DNA of 64,000 bases, taken from positions 1,612,001-1,676,000 of the forward strand of contig NZ_CP173170.1 in NCBI RefSeq assembly GCF_044788715.1, given 5' to 3'. The translations under genes and the position numbers were made by a program. Origin of the DNA: Methylotuvimicrobium sp018830325 (GTDB taxonomy: Bacteria > Pseudomonadota > Gammaproteobacteria > Methylococcales > Methylomonadaceae). Below, one piece after another: positions 43,477-52,224 of the stretch. The notes beneath the pieces were generated by a model, which saw only the letters and a program-made list of their open reading frames with translations, did no database searches and was not told the DNA's origin. The first letter of the stretch is position 1. Each line of letters starts with the position of its first letter.

Positions 43477-43968
43477 TTGGCCAGGCCTTTACGCATTGAA
43501 TTTGTAGGAGCGCTGTACCATGTGACCGCTCGTGGTAACGCTCAGGAAAAAATCTATCGTGACGATACCGATCGGGAGCAGTTTTTGGCATTGTTACAAC
43601 ATGCCGTTAATCGGTACGATTGGTATTGCCATGCGTATTGCTTAATGGACAATCATTACCACTTGTTGATTGAAACCGGCGCGCCGACATTATCCAAGGG
43701 AATGAAATATCTTAACGGCACTTATACGCAAGCTTTTAATCGTCAGCATCACCGCGTCGGTCATGTATATCAAGGCCGATTCAAAGCGATATTGGTACAA
43801 AAGGATTCCTACCTGCTGGAGCTGGCTCGCTATATTGTGTTGAATCCGGTAAGAGCGCAAATGGTGAAAACTATCAAACAATGGCGTTGGAGCAGTTATC
43901 GAGCAAAGAAAAAACGGGGTCAGGCCTTGAAAGAAAAAACGGGGTCAGGCCTTGTAATTGACATATAG
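43477..43968 (+). pseudogene. Truncated second copy of the RAYT transposase
   Basis: Near-identical to the RAYT gene at 41840 for its first 143 codons, including HYH and the catalytic Tyr. The ATG has become TTG (TTGGCCAGG) and Ala10 is replaced by Val. After TATCGAGCAA the homology stops and the frame runs into two copies of 'acggggtcaggccttg', ending 20 codons later. The C-terminal HTH is missing. The very high identity points to a recent duplication. Confidence 0.85.
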
Positions 43969-45666
43969 ATCTTTTTGTTATTGAACGAAAAGGAGTTTGT
44001 GGCTTTCGGAATCGTGCTTCAAACATTTTTAGTCGCTTGTTGGATGCACATGGTTTAAGGCGGGACGCTTGAGTTGTGATGGTTAATTGTTTAACATCGC
44101 CAGTTTGCTCAGCAGTTTCGTTAATACTATGAAAGCACCCATTGTACTGATCGGTATCGGGGAATTAGGCGGCGAATTCGCGCGCGGTTTTTTACGTTGC
44201 GGACATCCGGTTTATCCGATCACCCGGCAAACGGCACTCTTTGACGCGGCTGATCAAATACCGACGCCGGGCCTCGTTTTGATCACGGTGCAAGAAAGCG
44301 AACTGGACGGGATATTGAAGGATCTTCCCAAGTCCTGGCGAGATAAAGTCGGACTCGTGCAAAACGAATTATTACCTCGTCATTGGCAACAGCATGGCAT
44401 CGATAATCCTACCGTTGCCGTGGTCTGGTTTGAAAAGAAACCGGGGATGGCGTTGACCAATATTCTCTATACACCGGTGTATGGCCCTCATGCCGATGAG
44501 CTAATTCATGCATTGGAGGCAATCGATATTCCTACGCGCTTGCTGGAAGATGAACCTCAATTGGTATACCAACTTCTGCGTAAATCGCTTTATATCATGA
44601 CGGTCAATATCTGCGGTTTGTCTTGCGGCGGTACGGTTGGAGAATTATGGATGCGGCATCGCGGACTCGTCCGGGAAGTCGCATTGGAAGCGATCGGTAT
44701 TTTGGAATGGCTAAGCGGCCAAGAACTTCCTGCAGAGAAGCTGATTGCCGGCATGGTCGAAGGCATTGAAGAAAAAACGGGGTCAGGCCTTGTAATTGAT
44801 ATATAGATCTTCTTGTTATTGAACGAAGAAAAACGGGGTCAGGCCTTGTAATTGACATATAGATCTTTTTGTTATTGAACGAAAAGGAGTTTGTGGCTTT
44901 CGGAATCGTGCTTCAAACATTTTTAGTCGCTTGTTGGATGCACATGGTTTAAGGCGGGACGCTTGAGTTGTGATGGTTAATTGTTTAACATCGCCAGTTT
45001 GCTCAGCAGTTTCGTTAATACTATGAAAGCACCCATTGTACTGATCGGTATCGGGGAATTAGGCGGCGAATTCGCGCGTGGTTTTTTACGTTGCGGACAT
45101 CCGGTTTATCCGATCACCCGGCAAACGGCACTCTTTGACGCGGCTGATCAAATACCGACGCCGGGCCTCGTTTTGATCACGGTGCAAGAAAGCGAACTGG
45201 ACGGGATATTGAAGGATCTTCCCAAGTCCTGGCGAGATAAAGTCGGACTCGTGCAAAACGAATTATTACCTCGTCATTGGCAACAGCACGGCATCGATAA
45301 TCCTACCGTTGCCGTGGTTTGGTTTGAAAAGAAACCGGGGATGGCGTTGACCAATATTCTCTATACACCGGTGTATGGCCCTCATGCCGATGAGCTAATT
45401 CATGCATTGGAGGCAATCGATATTCCTACGCGCTTGCTGGAAGATGAACCTCAATTGGTATACCAACTTCTGCGTAAATCGCTTTATATCATGACGGTCA
45501 ATATCTGCGGTTTGTCTTGCGGCGGTACGGTTGGAGAATTATGGATGCGGCATCGCGGACTCGTCCGGGAAGTCGCATTGGAAGCGATCGGTATTTTGGA
45601 ATGGCTAAGCGGCCAAGAACTTCCTGCAGAGAAGCTGATTGCCGGCATGGTCGAAGGCATTGAAGA
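43936..45666 (+). repeat. Tandem duplication, two 837-bp units offset by 894 bp
   Basis: 43936-44772 and 44830-45666 are almost identical (I counted three substitutions, e.g. gcgcgcgg versus gcgcgtgg and atggcat versus acggcat). Both units begin at 'aaaacggggtcaggccttgt', a RAYT-type REP word, and the first ends at another copy of that word. The duplication carries the Rossmann-fold gene and its leader. Confidence 0.9.
44129..44806 (+). pseudogene. Truncated duplicate of the Rossmann-fold gene
   Basis: From ATG 44129 it matches the intact gene at 45023 through residue 214 (VEGIE), then switches to KTGSGLVIDI, encoded by the REP word 'aaaacggggtcaggccttgt'. The C-terminal 45 residues are lost. 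The N-terminal GxGxxG motif is intact, so a folded fragment could be made, but it is most simply read as a duplication remnant. Confidence 0.8.
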
Positions 45667-45802
45667 CTGTCCCGATAGGAAATGCCTCGGCCGTAGTGCT
45701 CGATTTCGCTTGGATCGTGCCCTGCATTATGCGAAGGAGGCCGGTTTGGAAACGCCCAGACTCGATGATATCTACCGGCAAGTCAAGCAAGCAAAACCGT
45801 AA
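45023..45802 (+). CDS. Rossmann-fold NAD(P)-binding protein (ketopantoate-reductase-like), upstream of jetD
   Basis: 259 residues. The N-terminal dinucleotide-binding motif is VLIGIGELGGEFARGFLRCG (GxGxxG). It then has VLITVQESELDGIL and a helical second half (LLRKSLYIMTVNICGLSCGG, RHRGLVREVALEAIGIL) reminiscent of ketopantoate reductase/ApbA-like or 6-phosphogluconate-dehydrogenase-like proteins. The lysine and catalytic loop of true PanE are not clear, so no substrate is assigned. Its stop lies only 3 bp before the jetD start, which implies co-translation with jetD. A TTG at 44981 is an alternative start. It is not a standard Wadjet component. Confidence 0.7.
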   Translation: MKAPIVLIGIGELGGEFARGFLRCGHPVYPITRQTALFDAADQIPTPGLVLITVQESELDGILKDLPKSWRDKVGLVQNELLPRHWQQHGIDNPTVAVVWFEKKPGMALTNILYTPVYGPHADELIHALEAIDIPTRLLEDEPQLVYQLLRKSLYIMTVNICGLSCGGTVGELWMRHRGLVREVALEAIGILEWLSGQELPAEKLIAGMVEGIEDCPDRKCLGRSARFRLDRALHYAKEAGLETPRLDDIYRQVKQAKP

Positions 45803-45805
45803 TCA

Positions 45806-46987
45806 ATGAGCCGATGGGGACTGCTGCCGGAAGACGTACTGGCGCAATTGCGAACACGCGAGTGGCTGAATGCTGAAAACCTGCGCGGCCGTTTGAGCGG
45901 CGATCGTCCTTTTCCTATCCGAATAGCGCTTAAAGCGCCGACCGGCGCTCAGGCCTTGGCCGATCTGGAGCATTTCCGGCGCTTTATCGAAAGCTGGAGA
46001 CACTGGCCGAATCCGGGTCAAGTGGACTGGCAAACTAAAAAATTCCTGCAACTGGGCGAGCAAGCACTGCCCGTTGCCGTGCAAATCGATTCGATGCCGG
46101 CGTTGATAGCCGTTCTGGGTTCGAAAGCCGAAGCCAGAAAACAGCGTTGGGAGCAGTTAATGCGTCCGCTGTTGAGTATCGATGCTCGCTTGTCTACCGT
46201 TTTAATCAAACAACTGTCCGTACTGGAAAGCATGGCGCCGGACGATAGCGCGCTATTGGCGCAATTGCTGCCTCAGTTACATCGGGGCATGGGGCAGGGC
46301 GCTTATTTGCGCTCCTTGCCGCTGAAGGGCGTCGATACCAAGTTCGTTGAAAATTATCACGGACTGATCGAAGCCTTGGCGGACCGGCTTCATGATGGCT
46401 CGGTGACTGAACGAGGCGGCTTGTTGAATTGGTTGAATTGTATCGCCAATCCGAGCGGTTGGCTGCTAGTGCGGCCGTTGTGTCGGCAAGGCCGCGATCG
46501 ACTAGCCGGTTTGCCGGTTTTGCAAATGGATACGCGGACGCTGCAAAGCTATGTCTTGCCTGCTAGCCGCATTCTGATCGTCGAAAACAAGCAAAGTGGT
46601 TATGCGTTGCCGGAACTGGACGACACCATTGCGGTATTCGGCGGCGGCAGGAATACTGCCTGGATGGATACCGAGTGGCTCAAGCAGAAAAGTATCGCTT
46701 ACTGGGGCGATATCGATAGCTGGGGCCTGACGATTTTGAGCGACGCGCGTCGGCGTCAACCGCATTTGCAGGCGTTGATGATGGATGAGGTTACCGTTCT
46801 TGAATATCGAAACCGCATGGTCGATGAAGAAAGTCCCCAGACTAGGCTGCCTGAATATCTGACCGAAGCGGAACAACAATTGTTTGAACGCATGCAAAGT
46901 CGGCATTACGAAAAAACGCGGCTGGAACAAGAGCGCTTGGCGCCGGATTATATTCGGGCGTGTTTGCGGAACTGGCATTGTTTATGA
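45806..46987 (+). CDS. jetD: Wadjet defence nuclease JetD (DUF3322/DUF2220, TOPRIM)
   Basis: 393 residues. The N-terminal DUF3322 part (MSRWGLLPEDVLAQLRTREW... RHWPNPGQVDWQTKKF) is followed by a C-terminal DUF2220 TOPRIM domain with Glu260 in ILIVENKQSGYALP and the D302-x-D304 pair in YWGDIDSWGL. This is the topoisomerase-VI-like nuclease that cleaves plasmids extruded by JetABC. All three acidic residues are present. It is separated from jetC by 5.4 kb of mobile and duplicated DNA, with its own upstream Rossmann-fold gene 3 bp away. Confidence 0.92.
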   Translation: MSRWGLLPEDVLAQLRTREWLNAENLRGRLSGDRPFPIRIALKAPTGAQALADLEHFRRFIESWRHWPNPGQVDWQTKKFLQLGEQALPVAVQIDSMPALIAVLGSKAEARKQRWEQLMRPLLSIDARLSTVLIKQLSVLESMAPDDSALLAQLLPQLHRGMGQGAYLRSLPLKGVDTKFVENYHGLIEALADRLHDGSVTERGGLLNWLNCIANPSGWLLVRPLCRQGRDRLAGLPVLQMDTRTLQSYVLPASRILIVENKQSGYALPELDDTIAVFGGGRNTAWMDTEWLKQKSIAYWGDIDSWGLTILSDARRRQPHLQALMMDEVTVLEYRNRMVDEESPQTRLPEYLTEAEQQLFERMQSRHYEKTRLEQERLAPDYIRACLRNWHCL

Positions 46988-47029
46988 CCCGCGATGACAC
47001 CTTTTTATTCTAGAAGACGCATTGAAAAC

Positions 47030-47290
47030 TCAACGATCAAGAAGAAGCTTTCATCGCCCGAAAAATGAAAGTGCTTTGGATTGTGAGGCACGGTTGTTCC
47101 CTTACGTATCAAGCTAAAAACGGTCAACCGGCATCCGCTCTTTCCCTCGCTCCAGTTTCCTGAACTGCTGTTAAAGTAGGTAGCCCGTATGTAGCGTAGC
47201 GGAATACGGGAATGGCGAGGCTTCGAATTTCCCGGATTGCGCTGTGCTCCATCCGGGCTACGCTGCTTAGATTCGCCGGAAGCGGTCGAT
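47030..47290. repeat. R1 fragment and REP-type repeat in a 430-bp gap
   Basis: 47045-47095 contains R1 words ('tttcatcgcccgaaaaatga'). About 47180-47275 is the common imperfect palindrome 'gtagcccgtatgtagcgtag' / 'gctccatccgggctacgctg'. The rest of 46988-47417 shows no gene. Confidence 0.5.
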
Positions 47291-47417
47291 GCAAGTTAGT
47301 AGTGGTTAGCTTGATGCGGATGCGGTTATTCCCCGGGTAGTAGGTTGGTTATTGAAGTCCGAGTTGGATTATTTATTGCTTGAGTTTTAAGGGTTAATTT
47401 TTTTGGTGTTGGGCTTT

Positions 47418-49037
47418 ATGAAAAACTATTCCTTTGCGATGCTGAAAGGCGATATATTTGGCGGGTTGACTGCGGGTGTTGTTGCATTGCCGTTGGCGCT
47501 TGCATTTGGTGTCGCATCCGGTGCTGGTGCATTAGCCGGTCTTTATGGTGCGATTGCGTTAGGTTTGGTTGCCGCCGTTTTTGGCGGCACTCAATTACAG
47601 GTGAGTGGACCCACTGGGCCGATGACGGTCGTTTTTGCTTCGGCTTTGACGACTTTCGGAGGGAATTTCCAGTTGGCGTTGGCCGTAGTTTTTATTGGCG
47701 GTTTGTTACAAATCTTGTTCGGATTGATTCGGTTGGGCGGCTTGGTGCGGTTTATTCCTTATCCGGTGATTTCCGGCTTCATGAGCGGCGTCGGCATGAT
47801 CATCATCATTTTGCAGATGGCGCCGCTTTTAGGCGGTACACCGTATTCCTCGACACTATCGGCCTTGTTTAATTTACCGTCAGTCATCGAATCGGTCCGG
47901 TTCGATTCGATGTTTTTGGGTTCGCTGACCTTGGCAATTGTTTTTTTGACGCCGATCAAAATCAGCCGCTTCATTCCTTCACCGTTGTTGGCGCTTTTTA
48001 TTGGTACCCAACTGGCCGTCTTTGCGGGCCTTGAAACCGCCGTGATCGGCGATATACCGGCCGGGTTACCTAAGTTGCATTTCCCGTCTTTTAGTCTGGA
48101 AAATTGGTCCTCGGTGTTTATGTTAGGATTGACGTTGGCTTTGTTGGGCAGTATCGATAGCTTGTTGACTTCATTGGTAACCGATTCGATTACGCATACG
48201 CATCATAAGCCCAATCGAGAGTTGATTGCGCAAGGGTTGGGTAACATTTTGTGTGCTTTTATCGGCGGCTTGCCGGGTGCGGGAGCGACGATGCGCACTG
48301 TGGTCAATGTCAAGGCCGGTGCGCAAACACGGCTGAGCTCGGTGATGCATGCTTTATTCCTGTTGTTATTGCTTGAACTCTCGCCGCTGGCAAGTCAAAT
48401 TCCGTTACCGGTGCTTGCCGGTGTCTTGATCAAGGTCGGTTTTAATATCATCGATTACAGAATGTTCAAATTGGCGTCGAGCTCGGCTCGTTCGGAAGTG
48501 CTGATCATGTTTTGTGTGTTGCTACTGACCGTGTTAGTCGATTTGGTCATTGGCGTGACGGTCGGCGTGATTTTGGCCATGGGGATGTTGACTTGGCGTT
48601 TAGCGCAGCAGGCCGACATTAGTTTCGAGACCAATCATGACTATCATTTGACAGAAAAACCAGGGGAGGGTGTTAGAATTATGTCGATCAAGGGTCCGCT
48701 GTTTTTCGGTTCGACCAGTCAGATGTTGGACCGCATTGAGGCGGTCGACAGCATCATGGATACCGAGGAGGTGATACTCGACTGTCGGCGCGTGGATTTG
48801 ATGGATCTGAGTGCTATCGTGATGTTGGATGAAGTGGTGCGCTATCTGCAGGGGCGTTCGATGCAGGTTAGAGTTCTGGTTAAGTCAGCTCTGCGCGATC
48901 AATTACTCAATGCAAAGAGTTCGAGTTTTAATGAGCGAATTCTTTTTACGAGTCTACACGAAGCGCTGGTGCCGGTTGCGCAATTACAAAGCCTTCATGA
49001 GCTCGATTCTATGAGAATTATGCAAAAAGATTATTGA
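47418..49037 (+). CDS. SulP-family anion transporter with STAS domain
   Basis: 539 residues. About 12 TM helices start with the SulP opening DIFGGLTAGVVALPLALAFG, with SGPTGPMTVVF (anion-binding TM3) and the PGAGATMRTVVNVKAGAQTR segment. A C-terminal STAS domain (about 420-525) includes FFGSTSQMLDRIE and the MDLSAI loop. SulP proteins carry sulfate, bicarbonate or other anions. The short proteobacterial type seen here is compatible with either, and there is no carbonic anhydrase or sulfate gene nearby to decide. ATG 47418 is preferred over TTG 47403. It forms a single-gene unit. Confidence 0.9.
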   Translation: MKNYSFAMLKGDIFGGLTAGVVALPLALAFGVASGAGALAGLYGAIALGLVAAVFGGTQLQVSGPTGPMTVVFASALTTFGGNFQLALAVVFIGGLLQILFGLIRLGGLVRFIPYPVISGFMSGVGMIIIILQMAPLLGGTPYSSTLSALFNLPSVIESVRFDSMFLGSLTLAIVFLTPIKISRFIPSPLLALFIGTQLAVFAGLETAVIGDIPAGLPKLHFPSFSLENWSSVFMLGLTLALLGSIDSLLTSLVTDSITHTHHKPNRELIAQGLGNILCAFIGGLPGAGATMRTVVNVKAGAQTRLSSVMHALFLLLLLELSPLASQIPLPVLAGVLIKVGFNIIDYRMFKLASSSARSEVLIMFCVLLLTVLVDLVIGVTVGVILAMGMLTWRLAQQADISFETNHDYHLTEKPGEGVRIMSIKGPLFFGSTSQMLDRIEAVDSIMDTEEVILDCRRVDLMDLSAIVMLDEVVRYLQGRSMQVRVLVKSALRDQLLNAKSSSFNERILFTSLHEALVPVAQLQSLHELDSMRIMQKDY

Positions 49038-49129
49038 GGGGGCCGAACGAGGCTTTTGGCCCTAACTTCGGTTTCAAATTGATTTTGGGTATGTTGCTGC
49101 TGGGTTTCTTTGCCACGGTTGTGAAAAGT

Positions 49130-49260
49130 AAAAATACTCCCGCAGGGGCGCAGAGTTTTTAATTTTTTAGTTTGTTAAATCCCATAATTCCATTGGCTTG
49201 CGGAAACCGGAAAGTGTTTTAAATCTTTATATTCTCAGCGCCTCTGCGGGAGATATTTCA
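49130..49260. repeat. Interrupted inverted repeat after the SulP gene
   Basis: 49135-49155 (TACTCCCGCAGGGGCGCAGA) and 49236-49255 (CAGCGCCTCTGCGGGAGATA) are reverse complements with a few mismatches, separated by 80 AT-rich bases. The pattern is typical of dispersed 'gcgcctctgcggga' repeats. Confidence 0.5.
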
Positions 49261-49300
49261 GTTCTTTATTGAAGAAATACGTCTTTCGATTTAACAAAGA

Positions 49301-49936
49301 TCATCCGGACACCTCGGATTTGATTAAAAATGTACAAGAGCAATCTCCTCGAGCCATACAGGCGGTTTGTTCGATCGGTCGATCGAGCAGTGTCGAAATC
49401 AAGGCATGGTCAAAATCGCAGAGTTCGCTGAACTGTTGGGCCAAGTCGTGATAGACGCAGTTGGAGGCTTTGATTATTGGCTGGCCTGTGTTGATATCAA
49501 GCGATGCCTCATAACCCAAGCTTTGCATCGTGTCGACCAGTGCCGCGACTTTTTCATCGGGTTGTTTGCCGTCAAATTGAGTGAGAAGCGTTTTAGCCAG
49601 TTTAACGCCGAGTCGCCACATGAACTGTCGAAATGCATCTTCAGACATTTCAGACTTAAGTTCCGATAACACCAGATTACCGAACCATGAGTATTGCTTC
49701 GGAAAGTAATTAATGCCGTGTTCGGTCAAGACATAATTTCGGGACGGCCGTCCTCCCGTGCTTTTGAATATGTCTTTTTTAACCAGCTGTTCTTGTTCAA
49801 GGCTGGATAAATGTTGTTGAACCGCATTTCTGGAAATATCCAGCTGCTCGGCAATTTCATCGATACCCAGGCCTAATCGTGATTCGAGCAGTAATTTCAA
49901 TATTTGCTCGCGTCGCGTACCGATTCCTTTTGTCAA
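49301..49936 (-). CDS. SufR-like Fe-S transcriptional regulator, NO-module linked
   Basis: 211 residues from a TTG start at 49936, fixed by the strong GGGGAGGAGG just ahead. No Met is available nearby. The N-terminal winged HTH reads GIDEIAEQLDISRNAVQQHL then the wing GRPSRNYVLTEHG. The C-terminal cluster domain has Cys160, Cys173, Cys193, Cys199 and Cys201 in the spacing of SufR-type regulators (NCVYHDLA... LCDFDHAL... ACMARGDCSC), predicted to hold an Fe-S cluster sensitive to NO, O2 or iron. It diverges from a truncated haemoglobin gene and a palindrome (50029-50052) lies between, so it likely controls the NO genes and itself. Confidence 0.85.
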   Translation of the reverse strand: MTKGIGTRREQILKLLLESRLGLGIDEIAEQLDISRNAVQQHLSSLEQEQLVKKDIFKSTGGRPSRNYVLTEHGINYFPKQYSWFGNLVLSELKSEMSEDAFRQFMWRLGVKLAKTLLTQFDGKQPDEKVAALVDTMQSLGYEASLDINTGQPIIKASNCVYHDLAQQFSELCDFDHALISTLLDRPIEQTACMARGDCSCTFLIKSEVSG

Positions 49937-50028
49937 ATCAACCTCCTCCCCTTGAATAATCGTTATCGCGCCTGGATTTTTTAGGCTTTTCAAATAGCAA
50001 GCATAGCATAGAAAAGCAAATATGTAAC

Positions 50029-50052
50029 TTTTGTAATATAGATATTGCAAAA
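50029..50052. promoter_or_regulatory. Candidate operator palindrome in the regulator/globin divergent promoter
   Basis: TTTTGTAATAT-AG-ATATTGCAAAA: two 11-bp arms that match at 10 of 11 positions around a 2-base centre. It lies 82 bp upstream of the globin ATG and 93 bp upstream of the regulator start. The dyad length suits a dimeric winged-helix protein such as the divergent SufR-like regulator. Confidence 0.5.
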
Positions 50053-50133
50053 GCATAGTATCGAGACTAAACTTGTTTTTGAGCCTTTGGTGCTCAGCGA
50101 TAGAAATATAAACATAAACAAAGGAAGATAACG

Positions 50134-50517
50134 ATGAGTGAAGCTACACCTAATCAATCATTATTTGAACAAATTGGTGGAGAAGCGGCTGTTAATACGG
50201 CAGTCGATATTTTTTACCGTAAAGTATTAGCGGATCACCGAATCAATCGCTTTTTCGATAATGTTGACATGGAGCAACAGGCGGCGAAACAAAAAGCGTT
50301 TTTAACAATGGCATTCGGCGGACCGAATAGTTACACCGGCGCCGATATGCGCAACGCACATGCTAGATTAGTCAAAATGGGGTTGGACGATTCGCATTTC
50401 GATGCTGTTATGGAGCATTTAGGCGGAACATTGAAAGAGTTGAACGTTCCTGATAACCTAATCGAGCAAGTTGCTTCGATTGCAGAAAGTACCCGCAACG
50501 ATGTATTAGGCAGATAA
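50134..50517 (+). CDS. Group-I truncated haemoglobin
   Basis: 127 residues. It has the truncated-globin frame LFEQIGGEAAVNTAVDIFYR, the FFDNVDM helix, the FLTMAFGGPNSYTG loop and the proximal His in MRNAHARLVKMG. Group-I globins (TrHbN) bind O2 and NO and dioxygenate NO to nitrate when supplied with electrons. The next gene, 17 bp away, encodes a ferredoxin-type reductase that could reduce it. A strong AAAGGAAG RBS precedes the ATG. It is under the probable control of the divergent Fe-S regulator. Confidence 0.93.
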   Translation: MSEATPNQSLFEQIGGEAAVNTAVDIFYRKVLADHRINRFFDNVDMEQQAAKQKAFLTMAFGGPNSYTGADMRNAHARLVKMGLDDSHFDAVMEHLGGTLKELNVPDNLIEQVASIAESTRNDVLGR

Positions 50518-50534
50518 TTAGGGAAGTTTTGACG

Positions 50535-51521
50535 ATGGCCCTGAAAAAAATCCTATTGGACGAGCATGAGACTATTTGCCATGAGGGTGAAACAGTTCTT
50601 GAAGCTTTATTGCGCGACAATGTCGATATCCCCTTTAGTTGCAAACAAGGCGCCTGCCAAAGTTGTATGGTGCGCAGTTTGGACGTTCCTCCCCCCGCTC
50701 ATGCGCAAAAGGGCTTGAAGGATGTATTGTGTAAACAAAACCATTTTTTGGCTTGCTTATGCTATCCCGAACAGGACATGTCTATTACCCTGGGCCATCA
50801 ACCCGAATACTTCACCGAAGGTACGGTTATCGCAAAGGAATTACTCAATCCTGAGACTGTTTTATTAACGATAAAGTGTAAGGACGCACTAGATTATTAT
50901 GCAGGGCAATTTGTCAATTTAAAACGTGCGGACGGTTTGATTCGGAGTTATTCGATCTCCAATAGCCGAAGACATGCCGAAAAACTGTCTTTTCATATTC
51001 GCCGATTGGCGGGCGGAAAGTTCAGCGAATGGGTGCATCAGGAATTGAATATCGGCGATACCATTGCCGTGTCCGACCCTCAGGGACTTTGTTACTATTT
51101 GCCCGATAAAATGGAACAAAGCCTATTATTGATCGGCACCGGTAGCGGTTTGGCGCCGTTGGCGGGGATAATCCATGAAGCCTTGGAGGAGGGGCATAGC
51201 GGCCCTATCCATTTGTATCACGGCAGTCGAGACGTGGATGGGCTCTATTGGATTGACGAAATGCGGGAACTCGCTGAAAAATTCGAGAACTTTCACTATA
51301 CGCCTTGCGTATCGAGAGGCGATGCGCCGGAAGGCGTCGCGCAAGGCCGTGCTAACGATGTAGCAATGGCAAACATTCCCGATTTAAAAGGCTGGCGTAT
51401 TTATTTATGTGGGCATCCGGACATGGTAAATCAAGCGAAAAGAATGGCTTACTTAAACGGCGCTTCGCTACAAGATATTTATTCCGATGCATTTCATGTC
51501 GCATCGCCTACACTGGACTGA
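50535..51521 (+). CDS. 2Fe-2S ferredoxin / FAD-NAD(P) oxidoreductase
   Basis: 328 residues. An N-terminal plant-type ferredoxin has Cys36, Cys41 and Cys44 (SCKQGACQSC) and a distal Cys at 74 or 76. An FAD domain follows (IRSYSISNSRRHAEKLSFHI with RxYS) and an NAD domain (LLIGTGSGLAPLAGI, LYHGSRDVDGLYW, YLCGHPDMV). The layout resembles reductases of oxygenases and methane/phenol hydroxylase systems. Here, placed 17 bp after a truncated haemoglobin, it likely feeds electrons for NO dioxygenation. ATG 50535 has AGGGAAG ahead. A repeat begins 4 bases after the stop. Confidence 0.9.
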   Translation: MALKKILLDEHETICHEGETVLEALLRDNVDIPFSCKQGACQSCMVRSLDVPPPAHAQKGLKDVLCKQNHFLACLCYPEQDMSITLGHQPEYFTEGTVIAKELLNPETVLLTIKCKDALDYYAGQFVNLKRADGLIRSYSISNSRRHAEKLSFHIRRLAGGKFSEWVHQELNIGDTIAVSDPQGLCYYLPDKMEQSLLLIGTGSGLAPLAGIIHEALEEGHSGPIHLYHGSRDVDGLYWIDEMRELAEKFENFHYTPCVSRGDAPEGVAQGRANDVAMANIPDLKGWRIYLCGHPDMVNQAKRMAYLNGASLQDIYSDAFHVASPTLD

Positions 51522-51525
51522 TATA

Positions 51526-51734
51526 TATACCTTTCGCACTTCAAATTTCGGCATTGTCGGAGGAGTCCTTGGGGGGCTAGGTCGATTTTTGCTCCTGCAA
51601 AATCGACATTCACGCCATCCATGGCGCTCGCAAAGGCTTTGCCTGCATGGAGCTGGCATAGAGCCTACAAGGACGTATTTACGGCGTCCTTTGACGGGTA
51701 CCCCAAGGTCGAATTTTCATCTACGATGGGTATA
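51526..51734. repeat. R2 element (reverse orientation) immediately after the reductase gene
   Basis: 'tatacctttcgcacttcaaa' at the left and 'catctacgatgggtata' at the right are R2 termini. The core 'ggcgtcctttgacgggtacc' is in reverse. It may provide the 3' end of the globin-reductase transcript. Confidence 0.65.
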
Positions 51735-51892
51735 TTCGGATTTTCGTAGGGTACGAATCGCGTACCTATTTCGAGGTTTGTTTTTCTATTACGTTTGTCA
51801 ATGGTTCGACCTGATTAGCAAGATGCTTCAGCGTACCGAAGCCAAGTGTCCGAGCAGGGGCTAGTCGTAGTCGCAAAAACTAAAATATGCTG

Positions 51893-52090
51893 TTACCCAA
51901 GCTCCAGCTTGGGTAACCTGTTCAGGAAGCTCTAGCTTCCCGACAATCAAGAAAGATTGAACGAGCGAGCGAGCGAGCCGGGGTTGATTGAGAATGTGCG
52001 GAGGTTGTGTCGGTCTCAGGAAGCTCTTGCCCTGAGCTTGTCGAAGGGGGAGCTTCCGGGGGGGGCTTTCCCAAGCTGGAGCTTGGGAAA
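51893..52090. repeat. Series of perfect inverted repeats ('ccaagct..agcttgg' family)
   Basis: 51893-51916 is TTACCCAAGCT-CC-AGCTTGGGTAA and 52067-52090 is TTTCCCAAGCT-GG-AGCTTGGGAAA, both perfect with 11-bp arms. Between them are 'ggaagctctagcttcc' (51925-51940) and 'ccctgagcttgtcgaagggg' (about 52030). They are compact hairpins without coding sense. Confidence 0.6.
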
Positions 52091-52224
52091 GAGCGTGATG
52101 TGGGGTGGCCGTTTTAGCTTGACGCGCATGGCTTGCGAACCCCGTCCTGCTAAGGATATGCTGATCTTTGGGCTTTAGCTGAAGAAACTTGCTAATCAGG
52201 TGGTTCGATGCCTCACGTTGAGCC

